27,619 nt of DNA from Desulfobacteraceae bacterium (GCA_030612225.1 JAUWOH010000001.1:1-27619), one strand, 5' to 3'. Positions 1 to 8,340 are shown, numbered from the stretch's first letter. Notes: a model not told the origin generated them from the sequence alone. A program made the numbers and translations.

Positions 1-6
1 GATAAA

Positions 7-633
7 TTATTTTTTCCGCTTCCTTATCACATTTTCTGTGCCGGCCAGCAGCCTTTTGATATTATCTTTGTGACGGTATGTAATAAATATTGATATTACA
101 GCGGCACATGTTGTTATAACCGGTGAATTTGTTTTTATCCAGACAGCAACCGGCATAACCGCTGCTGCTGAAAGGGAACCGGCGGATACATGGTTGCTTG
201 ACAGGGCAACCAGCAGAAATGCCAGAAGAGCAGCCAGACATGCAACAGGTGAAAGTACAAGAAAGCACCCCAATGCGGTTGCTACTCCCTTTCCGCCGTT
301 TTTAAATTTCATATAGACAGGATAAAGATGCCCTGAAAAGGCACAAAGTGCTGTAAGACAAGTAAACATTTCATATACCAGATGGCTGGAATAAGACATA
401 GACATTGCGAGAAAGACCGGTAACACACCCTTTAGCACATCGGCGGCAAGGGTAAGAAGTCCAATGGATGTCCCTGCAATACGTCTTACATTTGTTGCGC
501 CTATATTTCCGCTCCCTTCCTGTCTGATATCAACAGAAGTAAATGTTCGGGTAAAAACAAGACCGAAGGGAATGGAACCCATTAAATAGGCAAAAACAGG
601 AAGTCCAAAATATATAAAATTCATATCTTCCAT
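7..633 (-). CDS. plsY: Glycerol-3-phosphate acyltransferase PlsY
   Basis: An integral inner-membrane enzyme that transfers the acyl group from acyl-phosphate to glycerol-3-phosphate, the first step of phospholipid synthesis. The family motifs are visible in order: GSIPFG near the N-terminus, GSGNIGATNVRR, and GHLYPVYMKFKNGGKG, with hydrophobic membrane segments between them. At about 208 residues it has the usual length for PlsY. The reading frame is open up to 678, but the extra 15 codons lie in a 16-bp tandem repeat. I therefore chose the ATG at 633; the ATG at 624, preceded by GGAAGA, is an alternative. It diverges from the Smr gene. Confidence in function is high and in the exact start moderate. 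Confidence 0.95.
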   Translation of the reverse strand: MEDMNFIYFGLPVFAYLMGSIPFGLVFTRTFTSVDIRQEGSGNIGATNVRRIAGTSIGLLTLAADVLKGVLPVFLAMSMSYSSHLVYEMFTCLTALCAFSGHLYPVYMKFKNGGKGVATALGCFLVLSPVACLAALLAFLLVALSSNHVSAGSLSAAAVMPVAVWIKTNSPVITTCAAVISIFITYRHKDNIKRLLAGTENVIRKRKK

Positions 634-641
634 AAAATTTG

Positions 642-721
642 AGCGCTTTGCTAAAAAAGCGCTTTGCTTGAAGATCACTACGTTTGAGGAGCGCTTCGCT
701 TAAAGAGCGCTACGCTTTAGG
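642..721. repeat. Five contiguous 16-bp tandem repeats
   Basis: Units run 642-657, 658-673, 674-689, 690-705 and 706-721. The consensus is AGCGCTTCGCTTGAAG; the third unit is the most diverged but stays in register. Most units carry the palindrome AGCGCT. The array lies directly upstream of plsY in the plsY/smr divergent gap and creates a spurious N-terminal extension of the plsY frame. Confidence 0.85.
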
Positions 722-850
722 CCTTAAATCCGCCACAGGCAGATGCTCCTCGAGGCCAAAGGCCGCTCATCAAAGCCCGAAGGGCTGCTCTTCAAGTCCT
801 GCCTGCCAGGGCGTAGCCAAAGGCGAAGACTGGAAAGGACGCTCTTAAAT
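722..850. repeat. Hairpin-and-spacer word repeats upstream of smr
   Basis: The phrase GCTC-(N)-TC-(R)-A recurs at 745, 765 and 787, and in the variant GCTCTTAAA at 841. Between successive copies lie different short hairpins: GGCC-AAA-GGCC (754-764), AGCCC-GAA-GGGCT (774-786), and GTCC/GGAC arms (796-799 and 837-840) enclosing GCGTAGCCAAAGGCGAAGAC. That last word is nearly the same as the core of the 33-bp repeat at 1245-1376. The connecting phrase is conserved while each hairpin differs. Confidence 0.6.
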
Positions 851-899
851 GTTACAATACTAAATGCAGTATATCAAGTTTTTAAAGGAGAAATTTTTC

Positions 900-1166
900 A
901 TGCAACCTGTGAAAATTGTTATCGAAGATGTCCTTGACCTGCACACATTTAAGCCGAAAGATGTGCCTGACCTGCTGGAAGATTATATTTTCGAGTGCAT
1001 CAAGGCAGGCATATTCTCCATGCGTATTATTCATGGAAAGGGAAAGGGAATTCAAAAAAAAAGAGTGCAAAAGCTTTTGAAAAATAATCCCAGGGTAGAA
1101 TCCTTTCAGGATGCTTCCCTTGAAGCCGGAGGCTGGGGCGCCACACTGGTAAATCTCAAAGAGTGA
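900..1166 (+). CDS. Small Smr-domain protein
   Basis: An 88-residue protein that is essentially one Smr (small MutS-related) domain, a fold that binds or nicks nucleic acid. It shows the LDLH motif (residues 12-15), the HGKGKG loop (45-50) and the terminal GGWGATLV strand (77-84). The start at 900 is chosen because AAAGGAG (884-890) sits nine bases upstream; the frame opens earlier at 864 without a ribosome site. Stand-alone Smr proteins are common. The substrate is unknown, and RNA or branched-DNA cleavage is inferred from the family only. Confidence 0.85.
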   Translation: MQPVKIVIEDVLDLHTFKPKDVPDLLEDYIFECIKAGIFSMRIIHGKGKGIQKKRVQKLLKNNPRVESFQDASLEAGGWGATLVNLKE

Positions 1167-1205
1167 TAAAGTGAACTAAAGTGTCTAAAGTGACTAAAGT
1201 TAAGG
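1167..1205 (+). repeat. TAAAGTG word repeat after smr
   Basis: Directly after the smr stop codon the sequence reads TAAAGTGAAC, TAAAGTGTC, TAAAGTGAC and TAAAGTTAAGG: four degenerate copies of a 9-10-base word. This is the same style of locus-specific word repetition as the other gaps, but I see no complementary second arm nearby. Confidence 0.6.
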
Positions 1206-1244
1206 AATTCTGTCTATTTTATTCTTCTGCCTTTGTGCCTTTCC

Positions 1245-1376
1245 CTGCCTCGGCATAGCCGAAGGCGAAGACGGGCACTGCCTCGGCGAAGCCAAAGGCG
1301 AAGACGGGCGCTGCCTCGGCGAAGCCAAAGGCGAAGACGGGCGCTGCCTCGGCGAAGCCAAAGGCGAAGACGGGTG
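1245..1376. repeat. Four 33-bp tandem repeats
   Basis: Four head-to-tail copies start at 1245, 1278, 1311 and 1344. The core is GAAGCCAAAGGCGAAGAC, containing the mini-hairpin GCC-AAA-GGC; copy 1 is the most diverged. There are no unique spacers, so this is not a CRISPR array. Because 33 is a multiple of three it yields an artefactual arginine-rich reading frame. The array ends seven bases before the end of the TPR lipoprotein gene. Confidence 0.9.
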
Positions 1377-1382
1377 CCTTAT

Positions 1383-1823
1383 TTACTTTGTTCCATATTT
1401 TGCAAGCCAGAGTTCTATTTTTTCTCTGTGGCTTGTCGCCGGTTCAAGTTCGAGGTACTTTTGAAAACAAAATGTAGCCTTCTGCGCATCAAAATAAGGA
1501 TCCCTGGAAGAAAATATCGTACCCATATTATAATATGCTTTGCTGTATTTCGGGTCAATGGAAGTTACTTCCATGAATTCTAAAAGGCTTTTTTCGATTA
1601 ACCCTTTTTTGTAATAAATAACACCCAGTTTGAAATGGGCGTCTCTGTCTTTCGGATAATGCTTTAGGATTTTTTTATACTCTGTTTCCGCTTTTTCATA
1701 AGCTCCATTTTTGTAATATACATCCCCTGTTTTCCTGTAAAAGGAAACATCATGGGAGCATCCGCAAAAAAAAAGCAATATAATTATTATTCCAGAAAAG
1801 GTTAATACGCGGCTTATTTTCAC
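1383..1823 (-). CDS. TadD-like TPR lipoprotein
   Basis: A predicted 146-residue lipoprotein with an N-terminal hydrophobic segment ending in FFCGC-SHD (imperfect lipobox), followed by about three tetratricopeptide repeats (GDVYYKNGAYEKAETEYKK, then HFKLGVIYYKKGLIEKSL and a third). TadD-type TPR lipoproteins act as pilotins or assembly factors for the Tad secretin. The start is the GTG at 1823, four bases after the cpaF-like stop, with the GGAGG of that gene's last codons as ribosome site; a longer frame to 2003 overlaps cpaF and is rejected. It is the last gene of the Tad operon. The TPR lipoprotein call is secure and the TadD role is inferred from context. Confidence 0.75.
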   Translation of the reverse strand: MKISRVLTFSGIIIILLFFCGCSHDVSFYRKTGDVYYKNGAYEKAETEYKKILKHYPKDRDAHFKLGVIYYKKGLIEKSLLEFMEVTSIDPKYSKAYYNMGTIFSSRDPYFDAQKATFCFQKYLELEPATSHREKIELWLAKYGTK

Positions 1824-1827
1824 CTTT

Positions 1828-2925
1828 CTACTTTTTTCCTCCGAATATTGTTTTTTTGAGGTTGTATCCTGCCTGTTCAATCTCGTCCAAAAAACCCGGC
1901 AATATCCCGGTGGATTTGAGTGATCCTTCAATACGTCCGGTGGGCTTGACATCGGTCTGTTTAAAAATAAAAATGTCCTGAGTCCTGTATTCTCCATGCT
2001 CATCTAAAGACAGCACCTCGGAAATATGGGATATCTTCCTGGACCCGTCATGATAACGGGAGGTCTGGACAACAAGATGAATGGCTGATGTAACCTGGGC
2101 ACGGATAACTCGAAGCGGAAGTTCCACCCCTGAAAATAAAGATAAGGTTTCCAGACGCGACAGTGAATCAACCGGCGAATTGGCATGTATGGTACACATG
2201 GACCCGCCATGGCCTGTGTTCATTGCCTGCAAAAGATCCAGGGCCTCCCCGCCTCGTATTTCACCGACAATGATTCTGTCAGGCCTCAAACGCAATGATG
2301 ATTTGAGCAACTCGCGTATATCCACTGCCCCCTTTCCCTTCTTGTCGGGTGGTTTTGACTCCAGGGGCAAAACATGTTCTTGCTGAAGCTGCAACTCGGC
2401 CGAGTCTTCGATTGTAATGATACGCTCTTCATTGGGTACCAGCGAAGAAATGGCGTTAAGCAACGAGGTCTTGCCCGAGCCTGTTCCCCCGGAGACAATA
2501 ATATTCATCTTGCCGTAAACACAGGCTTTAATAAACTCTACAGCATCCGGTGTGATGGAGCCGAACGATACCAGTTTTTCCATGGTAAGTGTTTCGGCTG
2601 AAAACTTTCTTATATCCAGACAAAGTCCCTTACGGGCACAGGGCGGTAAAATAGCATGGACACGCGAACCATCAGGAAGGCGTGCATCCATGGTCGGGTT
2701 TTCCTCGTCGATTCGCCTTTTGACAAATTGTGAAATGTTGTTTATGGCACTCCTTAAAGCATCTTCGGATTCAAACCTGGAATCCGTGCGTTCAAGTTTG
2801 CCTGACTTTTCGATCCAGATATCATCCGGACTGTTCACCATTATCTCCGTTACTTCAGGATCATCAAGATACTGAAGGATCGGTTCAAGAAAGCTTCTTA
2901 CAGTTACTGAGAATTGATCGCTCAT
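1828..2925 (-). CDS. Second Tad/CpaF-type secretion ATPase (no FHA)
   Basis: A 365-residue hexameric secretion ATPase of the GspE/VirB11 family, CpaF subgroup, acting at the cytoplasmic face of the pilus machine. Visible are Walker A GGTGSGKT (146-153), the Asp box TIEDSAELQLQ (171-181), Walker B-region RPDRIIVGEIRGGE (214-227) and the His box TGHGGSMCTIHANSP (237-251). All catalytic motifs are intact. It lacks the long N-terminal extension of its partner at 8371-10008, starting directly with the N-terminal ATPase domain. It follows the FHA-TPR gene by 18 bases. A second complete ATPase in one Tad operon is uncommon. Confidence 0.9.
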   Translation of the reverse strand: MSDQFSVTVRSFLEPILQYLDDPEVTEIMVNSPDDIWIEKSGKLERTDSRFESEDALRSAINNISQFVKRRIDEENPTMDARLPDGSRVHAILPPCARKGLCLDIRKFSAETLTMEKLVSFGSITPDAVEFIKACVYGKMNIIVSGGTGSGKTSLLNAISSLVPNEERIITIEDSAELQLQQEHVLPLESKPPDKKGKGAVDIRELLKSSLRLRPDRIIVGEIRGGEALDLLQAMNTGHGGSMCTIHANSPVDSLSRLETLSLFSGVELPLRVIRAQVTSAIHLVVQTSRYHDGSRKISHISEVLSLDEHGEYRTQDIFIFKQTDVKPTGRIEGSLKSTGILPGFLDEIEQAGYNLKKTIFGGKK

Positions 2926-2943
2926 TGGGTTTTTCCCGGTTCT

Positions 2944-4548
2944 TTATTGTTCATATTTGGCAATACGCTCTTTCGCCTTTTTATGATATTCATTTGAAGG
3001 TAAACTTGTTCTTACTAACTCTTTCCATTTTTCGATGGCTTTTAACGGGCTCATAGATTCAAGTACATAACCCTCCTGATACAATTTCTTTGCTCTTTTT
3101 GAAAGTCTGTTTTTTATATCTCTTGCTCCACTGTGCCGCGGATTACCCTTTAAGGCATTGGCGCAGTCTTTACTTGCTTTTAAATAGTTGCCCTGGGAAT
3201 AGTACTTTTTTGCCCGATTATAATACTTATCAGCACAATAAGCATATATCCGGTTTGAATAATGGGTACTTCGTCCACCGGCGATTTTTCGGTCCAGGCT
3301 GATCACTTTCTCCCAGGTTGCAAAAGCATTTTTGAATCGGCGATTTTTATATTCATCCATTCCCTTGTTAAACAATAAACGGGCTTTCTCCATGGTTTTG
3401 GCCAGATTCAGGGCTCTTGATGTTAAATAGCTGTTTGATTTCAAGCCGAGCTCCGAAACAGCATCCAGTTTCCTGATGGCGGGGCTTATTTTACCCTCAG
3501 TATAATTGCGTACCGCTTGTCTGATCAGGGTTTTTGCTTTTTTACGGATTATATCCGCCCTGCTTGCCGGTTTGTAGGCCCCTTTTGAAGCGGTTTTATA
3601 TTTAGCATCCTGGGCAAAAGTGATTTCAAACAGTGCTCTCATAAAATAGACGCTGTCTTCAGGGATTTTTGAAAGCAGGTTTATTCCCTCTTCATGCTGA
3701 TCTTTTTCAATGAAAGACAAACCTTTTTCTAAAAGTTCGTGGTTACTCACCTCTTCTTCGGCTTTTTTTAATTGTTTATCCGCCTCAGGATGTTCAGGCT
3801 CAAAGGCAAGCAGCCGTTTATATTTTTCAGCAGCTTCTTCCCAGAGATGTTTTTCCATAAATTGACTGGCAGTTTTAAAATAAATGGCAGCTGCCTTGTC
3901 GGCCACTTCATTTTCAGTACTGGGAGGTTTTACAAGATACACTGCTTTATCCTGGGGTACTTTGGACGTATTTTCTCCTTCCCTGGAAATGACGGAGACT
4001 ATGTAGGCTATGAAGATAAGCAGGGTACAACCGATTATCAATCTTCTATTTCTTCTGAATGCATTTTGAATTCTGATCAATGTCAGATAACCTATACTTT
4101 TCTTGTCCGAAAGAGTATCAGCTATAATCAGTTCCCTGGCATCGAGCACTTGTGTTTCAGAAAGGCTTTTGATAGTTTCCTGCATTTCATTGATGTCGGA
4201 TTCCCATGTATCGTCTAAGCTGCCCTTTTCTTTTTCCAGCATCATATCAATGTCGGATTCTTTAATTTCCATTTCAATTTTTATCCGGCCTATTTTAATC
4301 TCATCCCCTTGGACCAGTTCGGTATCTGTCTCGATTATCAAATCATTCACAGAGACAATTGAGTCCTGGCTTAGAGTTTTTATGATAAAATTTCTTTTTC
4401 TAAAGTATAATTTTGCATGCCGGTCGGAAACCTTGTCATCCTTTAGGACAATTTCGCAGTTTTCACCGCTGCCCAAAACATATTCCTTTGATTCCAGTTG
4501 AAAATCTTTTGCTTTCTGCCCTGGCTCTGTAATGATTAATTTTAACAT
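2944..4548 (-). CDS. FHA domain, membrane anchor, TPR protein
   Basis: About 534 residues. An N-terminal FHA-like domain (first 100 residues) keeps the S-D-R-H element but has GS where the canonical GR arginine should be, so phospho-threonine binding may be weakened. A low-complexity acidic linker follows, then one membrane helix near residues 169-188, then a large extracytoplasmic region of TPR-like helical repeats (for example AAEKYKRLLAFEPEHPEADK). This suggests a cytoplasmic sensor coupled to an outside scaffold. The first frame start is a TTG at 4563; I chose the ATG at 4548. It lies in the Tad operon between another FHA protein and the second CpaF. Its function is unknown beyond this. 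Confidence 0.75.
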   Translation of the reverse strand: MLKLIITEPGQKAKDFQLESKEYVLGSGENCEIVLKDDKVSDRHAKLYFRKRNFIIKTLSQDSIVSVNDLIIETDTELVQGDEIKIGRIKIEMEIKESDIDMMLEKEKGSLDDTWESDINEMQETIKSLSETQVLDARELIIADTLSDKKSIGYLTLIRIQNAFRRNRRLIIGCTLLIFIAYIVSVISREGENTSKVPQDKAVYLVKPPSTENEVADKAAAIYFKTASQFMEKHLWEEAAEKYKRLLAFEPEHPEADKQLKKAEEEVSNHELLEKGLSFIEKDQHEEGINLLSKIPEDSVYFMRALFEITFAQDAKYKTASKGAYKPASRADIIRKKAKTLIRQAVRNYTEGKISPAIRKLDAVSELGLKSNSYLTSRALNLAKTMEKARLLFNKGMDEYKNRRFKNAFATWEKVISLDRKIAGGRSTHYSNRIYAYCADKYYNRAKKYYSQGNYLKASKDCANALKGNPRHSGARDIKNRLSKRAKKLYQEGYVLESMSPLKAIEKWKELVRTSLPSNEYHKKAKERIAKYEQ

Positions 4549-4576
4549 TTCATTATATTCCAATCATACTTTTTTG

Positions 4577-4748
4577 GTAACTACCCAGGTGGATAGACTG
4601 AAGGCTGAAGACCGTTAGGAAAAAGCGCATTTTGAAGCCATGTTTGGTGCAAGAATTAGACATTTACGCGAAAATACGGCAATCGTGTTCTTCTGCCCCC
4701 TTCAGCCTTCAGTCTAAACAGCTTCAGCCTGACTACGTGAGTAGTTAC
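4577..4748. repeat. Intergenic inverted-repeat element A
   Basis: The outer ends are GTAACTAC (4577-4584) and GTAGTTAC (4741-4748), a perfect inverted pair. Inside is a second perfect 16-bp inverted pair, AGACTGAAGGCTGAAG (4595-4610) and its complement (4700-4715). The word CTGAAG/CTTCAG recurs again at 4721-4726. The right end read inward, GTAACTACTCACGT, resembles the GTAANCGTTCACGG terminus of other elements. It fills the only sizeable gap between the two FHA genes. Confidence 0.8.
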
Positions 4749-4770
4749 TTTTGTATTAATTTAGACTATA

Positions 4771-6033
4771 TTACTTAGCTTCTTTCAGTGCCTGGTTCAA
4801 TCTGTTGAGAATATCTTTTGCATCAATATGCCTCGGGTCCTTTTTTTCCGGTATAAGACGTAATATCTCTTCTAAAACTTCCTTTGTTTTAAAATAGTTT
4901 TTAAGTTTAAGAGATTTTTTAAATGCAAACATAAGATCTTTGTATCTTGATTCCAGCTCCTTTTGTGCTTTGGCAAGCTGCTTTTCCGCCTTCATTAAAA
5001 ATTCCGGCCTGGGCCTGCACTCTTCGCTGAATGAAACAGCTTCCTTAAAATACTGGCATGCCAGATAGATGTTGACATCACTGACTGTTTTTTCATTAAA
5101 CAGCTCCTCGCCCATACTGAAAAGACGCTTGCCTTCATCCGCATCGCATTTTCTGGGCATTAAAAATTCTATATGCAAATTCTTTACAGCCCATTTTTCC
5201 TTTCCAGGAGGATTTTTTGTGTGCTTAAACACCAGGGTATTTGCACCGTTTTTAACAAGCAGTTTTCTTGGCAGGTGCAGCACCTGCTCATCGGACCAGC
5301 TTTTTATAGCCAGGGGAGCGTTAGCAATTTTGGTTCCGTTTAAGATTATGCTTAATTCACCGTCATAATCAATACCACCGACTACATATAAAAGGTCGAT
5401 CCTTTCTGATCTGGCCGTAAATTTAAAAATCGCCTTATGAGGACGTGTATGAATAGATTTGGTGTACCCGTAAACATCGGGGGCCGGAAGAAAGATAGGT
5501 TCTTTAGACAGATTTGGAGGTCCAATAATAATTTCCGGTTCTGAAAATATTTTAAGCCCTAACAATAAGGCGAAAAATATTATAAAAACTATAAGACTGA
5601 TTCGTACCGGTTTTCTCTTTAAAAAGGATTTCACACCAGTGGCGGCAGCTTTTTTTTCCTTGCCGTCTCGGGTTGAAACTTCATCGGCAGACACATCCCG
5701 ATCGGCTGAATCGGTTCCGGCATCTTTTAATTCCAAATATTCCAGCACGACCTTTCCAAGGCTGAATTCATCACGATGTTCCAGCCTTACCTTTTCACCG
5801 ACCTGGAGAGCAGCTCCATTATAATATGTTCCGTTTGTACTTTTAAGGTCCTGAAGATACACCCGACCCCTTTCCACTGTTATCCTGGCATGTTTTCCGG
5901 TGATGGATCGGTCATTTAATACAAGATCATTCTCAGCTGCTGTACGGCCTATACTGACAATACTCTGGTCAAACGAATAAGTTTCTCCGACACTCGGCCC
6001 TTTGACTATAACGATTGAAAATCTAGCAGACAT
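4771..6033 (-). CDS. Membrane-anchored FHA domain protein
   Basis: 420 residues. The N-terminal FHA domain (about residues 20-100) has all canonical elements: G29-R30, S43, H48 and S-T-N-G (65-68), so phospho-threonine recognition is likely. A Lys/Asp-rich linker leads to one membrane helix at about 144-163, followed by an extracytoplasmic region of roughly 250 residues with a beta-rich part and a helical, TPR-like C-terminal part. The start ATG at 6033 has AAGGAG upstream. It sits five bases after the DUF192 gene. A regulatory or scaffolding role in the pilus machine is inferred from context. Confidence 0.8.
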   Translation of the reverse strand: MSARFSIVIVKGPSVGETYSFDQSIVSIGRTAAENDLVLNDRSITGKHARITVERGRVYLQDLKSTNGTYYNGAALQVGEKVRLEHRDEFSLGKVVLEYLELKDAGTDSADRDVSADEVSTRDGKEKKAAATGVKSFLKRKPVRISLIVFIIFFALLLGLKIFSEPEIIIGPPNLSKEPIFLPAPDVYGYTKSIHTRPHKAIFKFTARSERIDLLYVVGGIDYDGELSIILNGTKIANAPLAIKSWSDEQVLHLPRKLLVKNGANTLVFKHTKNPPGKEKWAVKNLHIEFLMPRKCDADEGKRLFSMGEELFNEKTVSDVNIYLACQYFKEAVSFSEECRPRPEFLMKAEKQLAKAQKELESRYKDLMFAFKKSLKLKNYFKTKEVLEEILRLIPEKKDPRHIDAKDILNRLNQALKEAK

Positions 6034-6037
6034 AATT

Positions 6038-6406
6038 TTATGGCTCCTTCCTTATGAGTATAAAGGAAATTTTATCTCCTGCAACGCAGCGGTTATATTT
6101 TAACGTGCCTGCCGAAAGTTCCAGCACTCCGGCAGTATTTCGAGGTCCAAAAGCAATTCGAAACGGCACCAGCGATGGTACAACCCGGGTAATCCTGTTA
6201 TCGCCGTCAATAAATACGACATCTATCGTAAATCTCATAAAAAATGTATGTATGGATCGGCATTTGGGGATGTACAACCCTTCGTCTTTTTTTAATTCTT
6301 TTCGCCCCAGAAGTCCCCAGGTTCTTTGAAAAAATGTTACCGCTTTACTGATCCTTTTCCCAAGCTTCTTTTCGGTTGTAACGTTTACGGCTGAAAAAAC
6401 AGACAT
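6038..6406 (-). CDS. DUF192 family protein
   Basis: 122 residues matching the DUF192 (COG1430) family in size and pattern: GLLGRKELKKDEGLYI, then the conserved IHTFFMRFTIDVVFID and the C-terminal ELSAGT. No signal peptide is obvious. The start codon overlaps the tadC stop in the sequence TAATG, so translation is probably coupled. The biochemical role of the family is not established; the position inside the operon suggests a function linked to pilus assembly. Confidence 0.85.
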   Translation of the reverse strand: MSVFSAVNVTTEKKLGKRISKAVTFFQRTWGLLGRKELKKDEGLYIPKCRSIHTFFMRFTIDVVFIDGDNRITRVVPSLVPFRIAFGPRNTAGVLELSAGTLKYNRCVAGDKISFILIRKEP

Positions 6407-7272
6407 TACATCCCTTCGGCCATAAACTTTAGCATAATCGGTACCAGAATGATGATAAAGACTGCCGGGAATATAAATAAGATCAAAGGGAACAGCATTT
6501 TGACCGGTGATTCCTGGGCCAGTTTTTCAGCCTTCTGGAATCTTTCCCTGCGACGTATCTCAGACTGGATCCGAAGTACATCCCCAAGGGGGGTACCCAT
6601 CTTATCCGCCTGTATCAAGGCAGAGGTAAATGACCTGATTTCATAAAGGTCCGTACGCTCTGCAAGACCTTCGAGTGCGTCTCTGAGTGAAACCCCAAGC
6701 CGTAAATCCTGAAGAAATTTTTCAAATTCATCACGCATCGGTCCGGTTTCTCCTGCCTTAACGACTCGATCCATGGCAAGAATGAAAGTTAAGCCCGCTT
6801 CTACCGCAAGTGTCAGAAGATCCATGTGAAACGGAAGTGAATGTGAAAGGGCAATCTTTCTTCTGTTGATCATGTCATTCAGCCATAGGTTCGGCAGATA
6901 ATATCCTATTAAACCAAAAATCAAAGGAGCAATCAGATGTATATTAAGACCAAAAACAAGAACAGCTCCTAAAAGAGCACCTGCGAGTGCTGCAATCTGC
7001 TTGACCGCCAGAAATTCAACCTGTATGAAATGAAAGGGATTACCAGACATAATCAGTTTCTTTTTAAATTTCCTGTCAAGCTTTTCAATATTCAGTTTCT
7101 GGTTAAAACCGGCCAAAAACTTAATAAGCGGCCGCATCGTTCTTATCAGGGTTGTTTGATAATGATCTCCCTGGTAATACATCTTCTCTATTCTTTCCGG
7201 TTGCAGCCAGTAGATACCTAAAATCAATAAGGTCACAGCTGCTCCACTTGTAATATATATAAGAAGAATCAC
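6406..7272 (-). CDS. tadC: TadC-like inner-membrane platform protein
   Basis: 288 residues with a type II secretion F domain in the middle (HMDLLTLAVEAGLTFILAMDRV and RLGVSLRDALEGLAERTD), flanked by one N-terminal membrane helix, two helices around residues 95-130 and one C-terminal helix. With TadB it would form the inner-membrane platform that contacts the CpaF ATPase. The start is a GTG at 7272, three bases after the tadB stop, so coupling with tadB is likely. Confidence 0.9.
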   Translation of the reverse strand: MILLIYITSGAAVTLLILGIYWLQPERIEKMYYQGDHYQTTLIRTMRPLIKFLAGFNQKLNIEKLDRKFKKKLIMSGNPFHFIQVEFLAVKQIAALAGALLGAVLVFGLNIHLIAPLIFGLIGYYLPNLWLNDMINRRKIALSHSLPFHMDLLTLAVEAGLTFILAMDRVVKAGETGPMRDEFEKFLQDLRLGVSLRDALEGLAERTDLYEIRSFTSALIQADKMGTPLGDVLRIQSEIRRRERFQKAEKLAQESPVKMLFPLILFIFPAVFIIILVPIMLKFMAEGM

Positions 7273-7275
7273 TAT

Positions 7276-8136
7276 CTAAACCCTTATGGTGGTAATTTTT
7301 TTAAGTATAAAAAAACCGGTAATCTGCAACCCGAACATTATACCGATGCTGATAATACCTATGGCAGATGTAAACATACGTTGCATGGCCGGGGGGTCCA
7401 TAAAATACATGATTACCCCGATAACAGTTGGCATGAGCCCGACTATAATACCCTGGAGTTTTCCCTGGGAGGTCAGAGCGTCTGTTTTCCCTTTCAGCTT
7501 ATTGCGTTCCCTGATTACTTCCGACATGGAATCGAAAATTTCCATAAGATTACCTCCCATTCCATGGACAATATTGATTGAAGTCACCAGAAGGCTTAGA
7601 TCCTCGCTGGGAATCCTTTTGGCGAGATTCTCCAGCGCTTCTTGAATATTTACTCCCAGCCTGTTTTCCCGTATAACCAGGCCGAACTCCTGGGATATCG
7701 GCGGTTCCATTTCATGTTCCAGTATCTCAATCGCCTGGACCAGGTTCATTCCTGAACGAAGCGCATTGGAAAGCACTAAAAGACCGTCAACTAACTGAGC
7801 TTCAAACTGCTTGAAACGTTTTTTTCTCAAATGCGATATGAAAAACCTGGGAGTAAAAAAACCGAATACTGCGAACAAAAGACCAACAAAAAAGCTTCTA
7901 GACACAATAAGGCCCACAAAAAAGAAAAAACCGGTAATTGCCATGTTCAGCAAAAATATTTTCCTGGCATCCTGGAAAATATACATTTCGCTTAACGCCT
8001 TGGATGCCCTGTTCATGTAAGTTTTACCGTATTCTTCGAACCCCTCCATGAAAAGTCTTGAAGCCGCCCAGATAAAAAAACTGACGGAGGCGAATATAAG
8101 ACAGTATATTAATGTTTTTTGAAGCAAATAGGACAT
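7276..8136 (-). CDS. tadB: TadB-like inner-membrane platform protein
   Basis: 286 residues with a T2SS F domain (QLVDGLLVLSNALRSGMNLV; RLGVNIQEALENLAKRIPS) and membrane helices near residues 10-30, 62-100, 228-248 and 256-280. It is paired with tadC downstream. ATG start at 8136 with only a weak ribosome site (AAAGAT). Gene order ATPase-tadB-tadC is standard for Tad loci. Confidence 0.9.
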   Translation of the reverse strand: MSYLLQKTLIYCLIFASVSFFIWAASRLFMEGFEEYGKTYMNRASKALSEMYIFQDARKIFLLNMAITGFFFFVGLIVSRSFFVGLLFAVFGFFTPRFFISHLRKKRFKQFEAQLVDGLLVLSNALRSGMNLVQAIEILEHEMEPPISQEFGLVIRENRLGVNIQEALENLAKRIPSEDLSLLVTSINIVHGMGGNLMEIFDSMSEVIRERNKLKGKTDALTSQGKLQGIIVGLMPTVIGVIMYFMDPPAMQRMFTSAIGIISIGIMFGLQITGFFILKKITTIRV

Positions 8137-8213
8137 ATCTTTATTTTACCAAATAAAACCCGGTACTATGAGCCAGATCAGAGACGAAAGGCTATACTGA
8201 GTTTATTAGCCCA

Positions 8214-8284
8214 TGTTACGAGTTGCAGGTTGCGAGTTGTTAATCGAAAATAATCCAACCCGTACCCCGAAACACGCAACGTGC
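8214..8284. repeat. Intergenic word-repeat element B
   Basis: The left block (8214-8240) repeats the words ACGAGTTGC, AGGTTGC and GAGTTG. The right block (8256-8284) carries the loosely complementary words CAACCCG, CGAAACACG and CAACGTG. It lies in the 234-base gap between the FHA-CpaF and tadB genes. I see no coding capacity there. Confidence 0.5.
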
Positions 8285-8323
8285 GGCGTTTATACTGGAA
8301 CCCCTTACAGAGGTAATCCAGGC

Positions 8324-8340
8324 CGAGCCCTTTGGGCTCG
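8324..8340. other. Perfect stem-loop downstream of FHA-cpaF
   Basis: CGAGCCC-TTT-GGGCTCG forms a 7-bp perfect stem with a 3-base loop, 31 bases past the FHA-cpaF stop. No T-run follows on the minus strand, so an intrinsic terminator is unlikely. It could stabilise or pause the operon mRNA. Confidence 0.5.

Noticed and set aside
743..937. Plus-strand reading frame overlapping smr
   Set aside because: It is formed by the hairpin word repeats and has no family signature.
1245..1376. Possible CRISPR array
   Set aside because: The copies are directly adjacent with no unique spacers, and no cas genes are in the window.
1233..1583. Arginine-rich plus-strand reading frame
   Set aside because: It is a translation of the 33-bp repeat continued into the antisense of the TPR lipoprotein gene; no ribosome site.
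1383..2003. 206-residue form of the TPR lipoprotein
   Set aside because: The first 60 residues lie within the cpaF-like gene in another frame, and the lipoprotein signal begins at the GTG at 1823.
8324..8340. Intrinsic terminator after FHA-cpaF
   Set aside because: The stem is good but no T-run follows, and the operon clearly continues.
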